DNA of 64,000 bases from Heterohyrax brucei (Eukaryota; Chordata; Mammalia; Hyracoidea; Procaviidae): positions 92,976,001 to 93,040,000 of the forward strand of contig CM053148.1 of NCBI GenBank assembly GCA_028571685.1, given 5' to 3'. A program made the position numbers and the translations under genes. Positions 45,445-56,499 of the stretch are shown here, piece by piece. Under the pieces are notes generated by a model. It had not been told where the DNA came from. It saw only the letters and a list, made by a program, of their open reading frames with translations, and did no database searches. Every line of letters begins with the position of its first letter. The stretch's first letter is position 1.

Positions 45445-46207
45445 AGTAAATGTAATTTTTCTAACTTAAACTGCAAAACATCATTAAGGAAAAAAAATAA
45501 CTTTATGCTGCTGGTTGAAATCAGGAAACCCTCTAAAGTATTTTTTAATTTATTTATTCAGGACTCTCAATTGTAACCTTTATATATATCTTGCTCTCTT
45601 GAGTTTGGAATTGTTTCCACGGTATCGGGAACACATTTTTAGACAGGGAATTTCTGTATCTGTTTACTTAGTCCTGGATTTCTTCTGAAGATCAGTTTAA
45701 CATTCCTCTTATTTGAAAAGATGCTATATTATCCACTTCAAGGAAAATGTTATAACTTTAAAATGGTTTTCAAATTAATCATGTGAATATCCACACTGTC
45801 AATATGTGTAATTTAGAATATCTTTATCCATCCCTCATCTGTTAAATAAACGTCGTTGTGGCTACTACACAGTATTCTGTTCTAGGTTCTGGGGATACCA
45901 AAAAAAAAAAAAAAAAAAAAAAAAATTGACTGTGTTTCCATATTCAAAGACTGTACGACTTAGTATAAAAGACCTGATCAGACAATAGTTAAGCGCTCAG
46001 CTACAGACTTAAAAGGCAGAGATTTATTTCCATAAATATTCCACCATCACCACCCACAGCCATCAAATTACTTCTGATACATAGTGACCATGTAAAGACA
46101 GATAACTGCCCCACAAGGGCAAAAAAAAACCAGAAACTAAAATAAAAATGTAAAAAAGATGATTCAACGTGGCTAATGTTGTAGTCAAAATAACCAAGAT
46201 CTGCACA
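45445..46207. other. no recognised gene; poly-A at 45900-45926
   Basis: An A27 run follows ttctaggttctggggatacc, a phrase common in ancient mammalian repeats, but the family is not callable. Confidence 0.35.
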
Positions 46208-46304
46208 AAAACCCAAACCAAACCAGCTGCCGCTAAGTAAATTCTGACTCACAGTGTCTCTATAAGACAGAGTAGAATAAGCCCAGCAGAATTTCCAGAG
46301 TGCC
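46208..46304 (-). repeat. AfroSINE, 3' part (split by LTR)
   Basis: aaaacccaaaccaaaccagc through atttccagagtgcc. Continues at 46822. Confidence 0.88.
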
Positions 46305-46816
46305 TGTTTCAGTCAGCCAGGGTTGCTTTAACAGAAAAATGGCCAAGTGGATGGCTTTCATTAAAAAATTTCCTTCTTGCACAGTCTAGTGGGTTCCAAG
46401 TCGGAATTCTCTGTCAGGTCTGGAGGAAGATCTTTGCTTTGCATCAGTCTTCGGTCAGGGATCAGCCTGGCGCAGGAACCTCGGGTCTGAAGGACACGTT
46501 CTTCTCCAGGTGCTGTTTTCTTGATGGTGTGAGATTCCCAATTCTCTGTCTGCTTCTCTCTCTTTTCACATCTCCCCTAGGATGAAAGGATAAGGGGTAT
46601 CGCAAGCCACACATCAGGGAAACTCCCTTAGCAAGAGTGTGGCAATCCCTCACTAAACCCCCTAATAAAATCATCATATGCATTAGCCACAGGCAGAGAT
46701 TATGATTTACAGCATCAAAAATTCACAAAATATAGGGCCATCACAGAATACAGGGAATCTTGGTCCAGCCAAATTGCTACACATATTTATAGGGGGACAC
46801 AATTCAACCTGTGACA
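46305..46816 (-). mobile_element. solo LTR (same family as 37885-38398) inside an AfroSINE
   Basis: 512 bp with TG...CA ends (tgtttcagtcagcc ... acctgtgaca). It is the reverse complement of the 37.9-kb LTR family: ggttgaattgtgtccccc near its 5' end and ccttcagacccgaggttcct inside, both in sense. The flanks gtgcc (46300-46304) and atgtc (46817-46821) are a decayed 5-bp duplication. Confidence 0.85.
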
Positions 46817-46821
46817 ATGTC

Positions 46822-46892
46822 TGATGGGTTTGAACTAGCGACCTTTTGGTTAGCAGCCAAGCTCTTAACTACTAGGCCACCAGGGTTTCCAA
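46822..46892 (-). repeat. AfroSINE, 5' part (split by LTR)
   Basis: tgatgggtttgaactagcga to ggccaccagggtttcc. Joins seamlessly to 46208-46304 once the LTR and one copy of the duplication are set aside. Confidence 0.88.
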
Positions 46893-49074
46893 GATCTCTA
46901 CAAGAACATCAAAAAAACTCTACAAGGAAAATCAGGAAAATCACTACCTCGAAGTGTGATACTTGAGCTGAGATTTGTTGACTTTGCCATTTCTCCTTCC
47001 TTTAGATATATTTTATAATTACATACATATAAGAAAATTCAACAGCTCTCCTAAGAGGCCATTGCCTTCAGACTTGCATAATTGAAAATAGTGGCCACTG
47101 GGGCCACTGCCATCTGAATAAAACCAAAGACGCCAAACCCACTGCCCTTTCCAAAATCAGGCAATGAAAATTTTTTTTTCTTCCATGTCAGTAAAGACAT
47201 TAAAAATCATCCTTCCTACAGTGTTCAACTCTCTAGTTCAGTGTTTGTCTCTTTGCTTTTCTAGTTCTGTATTTCATGTTTTCTTCTGGCCGACAGAACA
47301 CTCTTCCCTGGAGCTGAGATCTTAAGTGCACATTGACTTCTTGGAGAAAGTCTGCTTTCTATCATCTGTTTGGTCTTCATTGCCACCAGCAGAGGTCAAC
47401 TTAGGGTTCCTATGGTAGGAGAAATGGATTGAATGCTATGTATAAACTAAGTTGTACTATGTCAGAGTATACTTTGAAATGCCAGGGGAGGGGCTGAGTT
47501 GCTAGCTCTTGCACACGGTCCTGCAGAGCTTCAGAATCAGTAGCACGTCTTTGCTACAGTCATTCTCCCTGATGCATTTCTACACGCCCTGTACCTAAAG
47601 CATCTCTAACACACGTAATCACTAACTCATAAACATTCAATGATGACTTCTGTGGCGGGGTTCCAAACATTCTCAGGAAGCACTTGAACTTGGTCAAGTT
47701 GTTCTTTTACAGGATCTAGACTCACTTACATAAAATGATTTTAACTGGATTAAAGTTACATAATGTCTAATTGTTCTTAACACTGTGAAATTCTATAAGC
47801 TTGTGTGATTATCAGTCTGATTGCTGCTGTATTATATCCAGATGTTTTATCAATTTATAGTTTGTTTGAAATGGATGTCATGTTGCTTCACATATTTATA
47901 TTTTTATGAATCTGATGGAATCAAATTGCTCAAAATATGTTCTATATTTTTAAACATACTCAACATTGAATTACCAGTCAATTCTTTGTGATAGAAGTTC
48001 AAGTTCCTTAAAAAATAATTGAGATTATTATCACTTACTTCCTAAACATGATAGTAATCCCGTGCCAAGGGGAGGAGTATTTTTATTATAGGAAAATATA
48101 ACTGTTTCGTCTTCAGTGAGTAACCTAAGAAATTATACTCTATTGTATTTTCTTTCCTGTTGTTTTATATTTAAATATTTTACCGATGTGCTCCCTGAAG
48201 TTTAAAAATAGTGTTGTTGTTTTATCCCCTATAAATACCTTTTGTGTCCCTTATTTCTCAGAAGATGACAGGATTAATCTTGGAGGGACCATTCCTAAGC
48301 TGCTGTGATGATAAAACAGTGAAAATTTATAATAATTGGAGATAATTCTAGGATTATTATTTGAACACCAATATAAGAAACAGCAGGCAATTCTTGGCTT
48401 CACTCTTGGATGTTTGCTAAAATTCCACTACACTTTAATTTTGAAAATATTCAGTGTATAATTTTTGGAAAGGAAATGTTTAACTTTGTCTTATGATAAG
48501 TAATACAAATTAAAGAAAAATGTCTAATGAATATTCTGGGAAATATCACATTTTAAGATGGGATCTAAAGTCTAATACAGAGAGAACAGACTGCACACAT
48601 TTCAGAGTTGTACACTGTTAAACTATAATGAATTTGCTCAGTATCTCCTCTCTAAACACATGCATTACACACAGGAAACCCAGATTCAGCAGCTGACTTG
48701 AATAAGAGCACTCAAAGTCAACGACGGAGGTGCCAGATCATTAAAGAGCTATGTTCTTGTCTAACATCAAAGCCCATTTTGATTTTTAGCCTAAGACTGC
48801 AGCCTGCCTTGTCTTCAAGTTTCCTGAGACAAGTAACTTTTAGAGAACAGTGAAGAAACTTTAACCAACAGTGGAACTTTATCCACTCTCAGCAAATGAA
48901 GAAGGAGACAAATACATCGGTAAAGAAATGTTTTCCAGGAAGCATTTATCTAGAAGTCTTGAGATAACGTTTGAGCGGCATAAAGAATGGATAACTAGAG
49001 GAGGATATTTTGCTAGACTGGCTCCAGGAAATTCAACAGCTGACCTTGTAGAAGTGTGAGTTGTATGGGTGGGG
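46893..49074. other. 2.2 kb with no recognised gene or repeat
   Basis: A few bases near 47110-47130 (acgccaaacccactgccc) look like an AfroSINE tail remnant. Otherwise apparently unique. Confidence 0.35.
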
Positions 49075-49160
49075 CAGTGTGGCAACCCTCATCTGTTAAC
49101 CGGAAGACTGGCAGCTTGAATTTGACTGCTGCTCCTTGGAAACCCAATGGGGCAGTTTAA
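49075..49160 (+). repeat. AfroSINE 5' half
   Basis: gcagtgtggcaaccctcatc, cagcttgaatttgactgctg, cccaatggggcagttta. The tail is missing. Confidence 0.7.
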
Positions 49161-49194
49161 TGCACTGAGAACGTGTTTTATTATCTTAGGGGAG

Positions 49195-49342
49195 AGCCCT
49201 GATGGGGCAGTAGTTAAGAGATCAGCTGCTTCTCAAAGCTCAGTAGTTCAAATCTACCATCTGCCCTTTGAAAAACCTATGGAGCAGCTCCTCTCGGTCC
49301 TATAGGGTCTCTGTGAGTCCGAGTTAACTCTACTACAGTAAT
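49195..49342 (+). repeat. AfroSINE
   Basis: gagccctgatggggcagtag, agtagttcaaatctaccatc, ctatagggtctctgtgagtc. Confidence 0.88.
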
Positions 49343-49633
49343 ACAGGTTATTGGCTCAAAGCTTTCTGCAATTCTAGGCTACCATGATTGTAACCATGTA
49401 CGTTTGTTTTCTCTCCTGCATAGAAACCATTTGCCCTCTTCACTCTGAGGAAAGGTGTGTTTGAGAGCCTGTGGATTCTGTGCTTCCATGTTGCCAGTTG
49501 TTTTCTCCCTCAAGAAAACTCTTAGCTTTTACTTCAAGCGGACCCTGTGATTAAGCTCTCTGACAGATTTACATATGTGGGATCCGTAAATCCCCTTAAA
49601 ACACAATATTTAAGTGTTCCCATTTCTAATATA

Positions 49634-49679
49634 ACTTGCCAAGTGCCGTTGAGTCAGATCCGACTCATGGCGACCCTAG
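49634..49679 (-). repeat. AfroSINE 3'-tail fragment
   Basis: ttgccaagtgccgttgagtc then agatccgactcatggcgacc. Very close to consensus, so probably young, but only the tail is present. Confidence 0.75.
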
Positions 49680-50695
49680 TTCTTAAAATAATTTCATTTT
49701 GACAAGGAAAAATACGCTTTTGGGACGATCCACGATTATGACACACCCGGGCCTGGCTTCTTTGCTGCTGTGGGTACAGGTCTGACAAATGATGAACAGA
49801 CAGATGGCTAATCTTCTGAGTGACATTACCCGTGTTAGCAAAATGGCTTTTTAAAGATCACAACGTAGCTCCTGCTCCAGCGTTCTTCTTCTAGGGATAG
49901 AGGAAATATAGGATTGAGTGATTTATCAAGTGCAGTATTAGGATTATGTTTGCTGACTGCCTTGTAAGAAAGGGAATTCCTAACCAATTAGCAACAATTC
50001 CAGGCTTTATAGTGTTTACTACACAGCAGGAATAAAATTTATTTCGTCAACTTATGTGTGTATCTCTATATATTTATAATAGTGAATGGAAGAATTTTAT
50101 GTGCATGTAGATAAATCACGGAGAACTACATATTTTTCCAAATGTGTTAATAATTAAATTGAATCAAATTACTGTTGAAATCTTAAATGAAATAAATGTC
50201 ACATATCACAATGTTCAGTTTTATTCTTACCATACACTTAATACTTTCCCAATGATATCTTGAATATCTCGAATCATAGTATTTCCACCATTCGTACTGG
50301 ATGATTATTTTAGCAAAGTTTCTCGTTATGACACCCTTCAGATTATATTATTTTCCACTCCTATTTTTATACAGTGCATTTCTATTGAGCCTCCTCAACT
50401 TACTAGAACCTTTCCCAATGAAATGTATATCTATTATCAATGGTCATAAAATACGGTGAACCTCCAGGGGGGTTTTATTTTCTTCACTAATTGCTGCTTA
50501 TTATATTTTAACTATATCCTTTTTTACACATTCATGGCTACTCTTCCAATACTCGCTGTCTCACAGACCCATGCCTACACCGTACTGTACCATCATGAAA
50601 AATAATACATCTGAAGGAAGAATTTTGCCCAAAGACCTTGAACATGCTGCTATCCACATGGCACTTTCCAACAGTAAGTATGTTGACTTTGTATT
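49680..50695. other. no recognised gene or repeat
   Basis: Apparently unique AT-rich sequence. Confidence 0.35.
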
Positions 50696-51340
50696 CAATG
50701 TTGTTAGCTGCCAACAAGCAGACTCTGACTCACAGTGAACTTATATATAACAGAACAAAATATTGCCCAGTCCTAAACCATATTCATGACCATGGGTGTG
50801 TTTAACATGTGTGTCACTCCATCACTGTGATGGTTTCCCTCATTTTCAAAGACCCTTTACTTCACCAAACATGATGTCCTTTCCTACAGATTGGTCTTTC
50901 TGGATGATACGGCAAAGTAAGCAAACTGAAGACTTACCACCCTCCCTCCTAAGAAGCATTCTAGTTGTATTTTGTCTAAGGCTTATTTGTTCACTCTTTT
51001 GGCAGTTGGCAGTATATTCAATATTTTTCATGAACACTACTGTTAGAATGTGTCAATTCTTCTTGTTTAATTGTTTAGCTTTCAACGTACATAAAAGGCA
51101 GTTGAGAAACCTTGACTTGGGTCACGCCTACTTCAGTTATCAAAATGGTATCTTTGTTTCTAAAGTTTTAAAGAGGTCTTCTGCAACTGATTTGGCCAAT
51201 ATAATAAGTTGTTTTATTTCTTAACTGGTGCTAGCATAGACACTGAACATTAATGCAAGCAGAATTAAATCATTGGTAATTTCAGTTTCTTCTTCATTTA
51301 TCATGATATTGTTCAAACATCCCAATGTGAAGATTTCTGA
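50696..51340 (-). repeat. RTE LINE 3' portion
   Basis: The reverse complement runs through gttgaaagctaaacaattaa-like, cttaggagggagggtgg and gtaggaaaggacatcatg to the RTE terminus near 50696. The translation of 50846-51037 (minus) parallels that of the RTE at 62513-62707 (both contain Glu-Gln-Ile-Ser). A plus-strand 142-codon frame here is antisense and spurious. Confidence 0.8.
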
Positions 51341-51352
51341 TTTCAGTAAACT

Positions 51353-51518
51353 AAACCAAAAAACCAAACCCAGTGCTGTCAAGTCCATTACCACTCATAA
51401 TGACCCTATATGGCAGAGTAGAACTGCCCCATACAGTTTCCAATGAGTGCCTGGTGGATTCAAACTACCAACCTTTTGGTTAGCAGAGTAACACTTAACC
51501 TCTATGCCAGCAGAGTTT
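51353..51518 (-). repeat. AfroSINE with target-site duplication
   Basis: aaaccaaaaaaccaaaccca to tatgccagcagagtttt. Flanked by tttcagtaaact (51341-51352) and tctcagtaaact (51519-51530). Inserted at the edge of the RTE copy. Confidence 0.92.
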
Positions 51519-51607
51519 TCTCAGTAAACTGGAGACCGACAATAATAACCTACATATATTTTATTTTTACAGTACTTTGTTATGGAGGTAAAATGTGTTT
51601 AATGATG

Positions 51608-51735
51608 CTTGGAGCCCTAGTGGCACAGTAGTTGTGATTTTAGCCACTAACTGAGGGGTTGGCAGTTCTAATCCACCAACTGCTCTGTCCTGTAGGATCA
51701 ACAGAAGTTGGAATCAACTCAGTGGTGGTGTGTTT
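51608..51735 (+). repeat. AfroSINE with internal deletion
   Basis: ggagccctagtggcacagta, cagttctaatccaccaactg, then directly ctgtcctgtaggatcaacag: about 25-30 bases of the middle are missing. Confidence 0.85.
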
Positions 51736-52899
51736 CAGGTTGAAGATAGTATCTCAAGAATATCAAGCATTGCTTTTTAAAAATCAGCCTTATAAACTTA
51801 TGGGCATCATATTCTTCAATATGATGTGTTTCAAAAGACTGAGGTGCTGTACTTTAGAACATGCTCTACGAATGTAATTCTAACACCATGGAAACCAGAC
51901 ACTTGTATGTATACTATTCTTATTAATCCTATTGCACCTATTATTGCAACAGCTTAGAAAGGTTCTTGATCCCTTTCTGTAGTCATTGTGGTTGCTTATG
52001 ACCTTTTTGTTTCCGTTAATAGCTACATTGCAAGTGTTTGTTGTTGCTTCTTGGAAATGAAGCAGTCTTCTTAAATTAATTGAACCTTTGACTTCTTTCA
52101 GAGACATTAAACCTATTCATAAATAAAACCTCTCAGATATATTGAGAACCACCATTCTTCAAGATTTTAAACTCGGACTCGAAAATTCCAAGCTGAACAG
52201 GTTTATTTGTCCTTTATAGAATCGTTAGTTTAGATGTCAAATAATATCAGATCTAAGAAAACCAAAAATTATTTTTATCATATGGATGAGTGGCCATTTG
52301 TCTTTATCTGAAACGATTCATTGTGCATTTTGTCTTTTATTTAAATTAACTGTGCAAGTAAAACTTTTAGAGGTAGCATAAAATACTTTCCCAGTGTCCA
52401 GGTATGTGACAGCTGCTTTATTTCTTTCCTTCACTAATTTTATGATTGTATTATACTTGTCAAGTGAATCTGAAATGATTAATTACTTAAACTTCACACT
52501 GCTCTGCCTGTGTTTTTAATATTTATAAGCATTTATGTTATTATAAGCTTTGCTTGTTAATATTAGAGAACTTTTATGATGTTGTTTTCTTTAATATTTC
52601 TGTTTATATTACCTTGTCCTTCTCTTTTTCTGTTGCTGCTCTATTTCTCAGAAGAGTTCCAATATTATTGGAATTATTGTTAATGGAATTAGTAATTCCA
52701 TTAGCCACATATCACGCTTAGCTGATTAGCAAAGACATTACCCTGTTTGCTTAAGATCCAGACTGTTTAGTGTTCCAAAATAGGCTACAGTTCAACTTTG
52801 GTGTGCTTCAAGTTAATAGAATAAGATCTTTACCAAGTTAAAAAATTTGGTATCAGCGTTTATTTCTCAGCTTCTCACAAATTCCACACATGAACTGTC
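51736..52899. other. no recognised gene or repeat; two perfect palindromes at 52657-52703
   Basis: AT-rich, repeat-poor. ttccaatattattggaa (52657-52673) has perfect 8-bp arms. The 23-base palindrome at 52681-52703 has perfect 11-bp arms (taatggaatta / taattccatta) around one base. Confidence 0.5.
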
Positions 52900-53320
52900 C
52901 TCTAAAGTGTATCTCTGATCTGGCCACCTTGCCACACTCCTGCTGCTATCAACCATGTCCCCATCATCACCCTCTTCCTCTTCAACTGCAGCCATCATCT
53001 TTGAACTGGTGTTCCCGTGTCCTTCTTTGTTCCCTTCTAATAAATTCTCTGCGTAACATTCCGCATGATTAAAGCAAGTAAGGAAAAGCAGGACAAAGCA
53101 CAGCAAAGGCACAATCTTGGATCAGGTCAACGTCCCACTAAAGGTGCTTCCTTGACTTTCTTTTGCTGCACCACCCTATGTGATCGCCCACGAGCATGCT
53201 ATGATCTTCCTCTTCAGTTATTCTGCCCAGACCCACAGTCACTACACTACAGTTCTGTTCCAAATAAGTCTTTGCATGTGCTAGTTTCTCTTTTTGAAGT
53301 ACATTGACTGGATTCCTATT
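52900..53320 (+). repeat. ancient L2-type repeat (tentative)
   Basis: The order ccatcatctttgaactggtg...cccttctaataaattctctg...atgctatgatcttcctcttc...gtctttgcatgtgctagttt resembles the C-rich 3' region of ancient LINE-2-type repeats. The overlapping open frames on both strands are then incidental. Confidence 0.4.
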
Positions 53321-53368
53321 TTTCACATCTAAACTTAGTTGGTCTTTTGTGCATCAGCACCTTGACGA

Positions 53369-53500
53369 GTGGTATAGCACACTGGTTGAAAGTATGAGCT
53401 CAGAAATTAGGTGAACTAGTCTCTAATGCCAGCTCAATCAGTCAGTACTAGAGTGGGCTTTGGTAGGTTACTGCATCCCTGTATGCATTTTCTTCACCTA
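53369..53500 (+). repeat. MIR, 5' part
   Basis: gtggtatagcacactggttg (tRNA-like head), gagctcagaaattaggtg, and gcattttcttcacctat match the MIR layout. Interrupted by an AfroSINE. Confidence 0.7.
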
Positions 53501-53501
53501 T

Positions 53502-53669
53502 GAAAAACCAAAACCAAACTCAGTGCCATAAAATTGATGCCAACTCAGAGTGACCCTACAGGACAGAGTAGAACTGCCCTAATACTTTCCAGGGAGCACT
53601 TGGTGTGTTTGAACCACCAACCTTTAGGTTAGCAGCCATAGCACTTAACATTACACCACCAGAGTTTCC
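53502..53669 (-). repeat. AfroSINE nested in MIR
   Basis: gaaaaaccaaaaccaaactc to caccaccagagtttcc. Duplication tcttcacct[a/g]t at 53491-53501 and 53670-53680. Confidence 0.92.
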
Positions 53670-53680
53670 TCTTCACCTGT

Positions 53681-53768
53681 AAGACGAGGCTAATAAAATT
53701 ACCTCTCACAGATTTGTTATGATTGTAAATGAAATAAGACATGAAAAGAATTTAGAACCATGATAGCA
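53681..53768 (+). repeat. MIR, 3' part
   Basis: aagacgaggctaataaaatt and ttgttatgattgtaaatg follow the MIR order and continue 53369-53500. Confidence 0.7.
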
Positions 53769-53771
53769 TAT

Positions 53772-53945
53772 TGGCAAACCCTGGTGGCATAGTGGTGAAG
53801 TGCTGTGGCTGTTAACCAAAATACCAGCTGTCCCAATCACCAGCCACTCCTTGGAAACTCTACGAAGTCATTCTACCTTGTCCTATAGGGTTGTTATGGG
53901 CCAGAATCAACTCAATGGCAATGGGCTTCATTCAGTTTTGGTTTA
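53772..53945 (+). repeat. AfroSINE
   Basis: ggcaaaccctggtggcatag to aatggcaatgggcttcattc. Confidence 0.9.
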
Positions 53946-54174
53946 TTTATAGTGTCTTGTGAGAACCCAATAAAAGTCAACCAGAATTTTATCTCAGTAA
54001 AATGACTCTAGCAGCTCTATTTGTAATTATTATAATAGCAATAATAATAGATAGCCAACTCTTCTTTAATTCTTACTAAATTCCAGTGACTGTCTTCTCA
54101 AATAGATTTTTACTCTCTATCACAAACCCTTTATTGTTTCCTTTTTATCACCTTAAAAATCTTAATTAGATATT

Positions 54175-54372
54175 ATTATATGGTCCAGTGGTTAAACCCT
54201 CAGCTGCTAATTGAAAAATTTGAACCCACCTAGCAACTCCAAGGGAAAAAAGACCATTGCAACCCAAAGTTTTCATGATTACACCTATGAAAACCGTATG
54301 AGGCAACTCTCTACTTACGTGGAGTCAGTAAGAGTTGGAATCAACTGGAAGGTAGGCAACTAGCAACAACAA
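54175..54372 (+). repeat. AfroSINE, long variant
   Basis: ggtccagtggttaaaccctc, aagggaaaaaagaccattgc, and an RTE-like terminus caactagcaacaacaata. Confidence 0.75.
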
Positions 54373-54391
54373 TAATCTATGTGCCACCAGA

Positions 54392-54592
54392 GTCCCTAGG
54401 TGGTAGAGTTTGTGCTTGGCTACTAGCCTAAAGTTTGCAGCTCAAACTCAACCAGCAGTACTTTGAAAGAAAGGCCTGGCAATCGACTTCCATTAAGATT
54501 ACAGCCAAGAAAATCCCACAGAGTAGTTTACTCAAAAATACATGAAGTTCCCATGAATAGGAATCGACTTGATGGCAACAGGTTTTAATTTG
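54392..54592 (+). repeat. AfroSINE, older long variant
   Basis: agagtccctaggtggtagag, gaaagaaaggcctggcaatc, aagattacagccaagaaaat, gaatcgacttgatggcaaca. Confidence 0.8.
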
Positions 54593-55259
54593 TCTACATC
54601 ACTGAACTCTAAGGTCCAGGCAAATAAGTACTGTTTCTTTTGTTGATCCCTTCGCTAGCACCTGTCATTATCTATAAGTGAAACCAATGCATATTTTTAA
54701 ACAGATAAATATTACTGAGAATTGAATGTCATTAAGCAACTAAGTGGGGCAAGTTTTTGAGACTACAGATCAAAACCTCCAATAAGCAGGCGACCTGTGA
54801 ACCTAACAAAGACAGCGTTTCAGACAGGTCTTAGCCAGACTTGGACTTCAGACACCCAGCCAGTGATCAACGGATTCAGTGAAAGCCTACAGTTGGAACT
54901 TGCATAGGTAAAGAGAGGGGGCTTAAGAGGCATCTGTCAGTGGACAGTACTTAAAATCCAGGCAAAGCTTGAGAAGTGGGCATCTGTTAATAATTAGAGC
55001 TCTTTGTTTCTGTGTCAGATACAACACCTGACAAGACATAAGTCATAGGAAGGTTGGAGATGTTTTCTAGAAGCTTAAATAACACTCATTAAAAAAAAAA
55101 AAAAAGCTGATGAATTTCACATAGCGCTGACCAGTACAGTTTAAGGACACTGCTTCCTTCATTTTTTTTTTAACCTTTAATTTTCCCATATATTCATTAA
55201 GGGATAGTGACAAATAATAATAAAAAAATTATATAAAGGATGCTAGACACAGTGAAAAG
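54593..55259. other. no recognised gene or repeat
   Basis: A15 run near 55090. Nothing else recognised. Confidence 0.35.
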
Positions 55260-55796
55260 CAAATTAGAAGCACTTGCTTTTTGCAATGAATAAAGTTATA
55301 TTTAATGTGTATTTTGCATGATGATTTCATTGTGCCTTACTTGGTCTTTGATTTTCTCACTTCACTTAAATCGTTGTGGTAATTTTCTTTGCTTCTGTCT
55401 GCTCCGCAAAGCAGCTGATCTCATTTGAATTAAAAATGCAGCTGTCTTAATCAACCTTTCATGGTATATGTGGATTTAAAAACTAAATTTCTAAGTACAA
55501 AAACTCATGGCATTATTCAGCTCATGTGCTTATCCAAGACGTGTTTGGTGTGGTGGAGCTGTTTCCATTCCTATGCAAATTCTGCTTTTTTCTTAATATT
55601 GACATTTTTATCCATTTCACAGTTGGCAGAATTAAAACAGAGTGTAAAACGTCATTAGTAAACTCTCATTATATAAATGCAAAAGCTCAGATTATCCTAA
55701 TTACAACCATTAATCAATCCCACAAATAAATGCTAATGTCATTGTTAGCTTATGTGGAATGGCGTGTTGATCATTTCAATTAATTCATCTCTTCCC
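55260..55796. promoter_or_regulatory. candidate conserved noncoding/enhancer segment
   Basis: Repeat-free and AT-rich, with a perfect octamer ATGCAAAT (55573-55580) and clustered homeodomain-like cores: ctaattac near 55698, attaatcaat near 55709 and caattaatt near 55778. This is motif-based inference only. Confidence 0.3.
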
Positions 55797-55799
55797 TCA

Positions 55800-55912
55800 A
55801 CAATGGGCTTAAGTGTAAAAACGATTGTGGACATGGCACAGAGACTGGGCAGTGTTTCGTTCCATTGTGCATAGGGTCGCTGTGGGTTGGAACCAACTCA
55901 ACGGCACCAAAC
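55800..55912 (+). repeat. RTE LINE 3' tail
   Basis: aacaatgggcttaagtgtaa, ctgggcagtgtttcgttcca, gtcgctgtgggttggaacca, cggcaccaaacg. Close to the consensus and shows the shared LINE/SINE tail well. Confidence 0.88.
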
Positions 55913-55921
55913 GATGGCTTT

Positions 55922-56080
55922 TTTCCGATTGCCACCAAGTCCATTCTGGTTCATAGTGACTTCACAGGACAGAGAAGAACTATCTCATGGTGTCTCCAAG
56001 AAGCAACTGGTGAATCACAGCTGCCAACCTTTCGGTCTGCAGCAATTTCTTCTAACTACGGTGTCACCAGCAGTCCTGCA
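55922..56080 (-). repeat. AfroSINE
   Basis: ttccgattgccaccaagtcc to cggtgtcaccagcagtcc, directly downstream of the RTE tail. Confidence 0.82.
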
Positions 56081-56321
56081 AATTTAAGATTGCTCATTTC
56101 CACAACTCTGCAATGGAAAAAGTTATGCAGAAATATCTGAAAATCCCGGAATTAAGTACACTGCTTACAAAGCATTAAAATAATTAGACTAGTCCTTGAC
56201 ATTAATTTTTCCTGTATATTTGCAAGTTATTTTGGAAACTAGAATATCCATTTTGTGTTTCTGTTTAAAATTAAATGTCCATTACCCTTTTTAGATTATA
56301 ACCACATAAGCAGTTATGAAA

Positions 56322-56490
56322 TCGAAAACTCACTGCTGCTGAAGTCAATTCCAACTCATAGCAACTTTATACAGACAGAGTAGAGGTACCCCATAGAATT
56401 TCCAAGGAGCTCCTAGTGGATTTGAACCGCTGAACTTTTGGTTAGCACACATAGCACGTGGGTGAACCACTGCACTATCAGGTTTTCCAC
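56322..56490 (-). repeat. AfroSINE
   Basis: tcgaaaactcactgctgctg to ctgcactatcaggttttcc. Carries an insertion near acgtgggtgaacc. Confidence 0.85.
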
Positions 56491-56499
56491 ATGTGTAGT

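Noticed and set aside
50796-51224. 142-codon open frame on the plus strand
   Set aside because: It is antisense to an RTE LINE copy whose minus strand matches the RTE C-terminal coding region.
52867-53112. Acidic 81-codon minus-strand frame (Glu/Asp-rich run)
   Set aside because: Lies over a likely ancient L2-type repeat; the acidic run is the complement of a tcctcttcaa-type C/T stretch.
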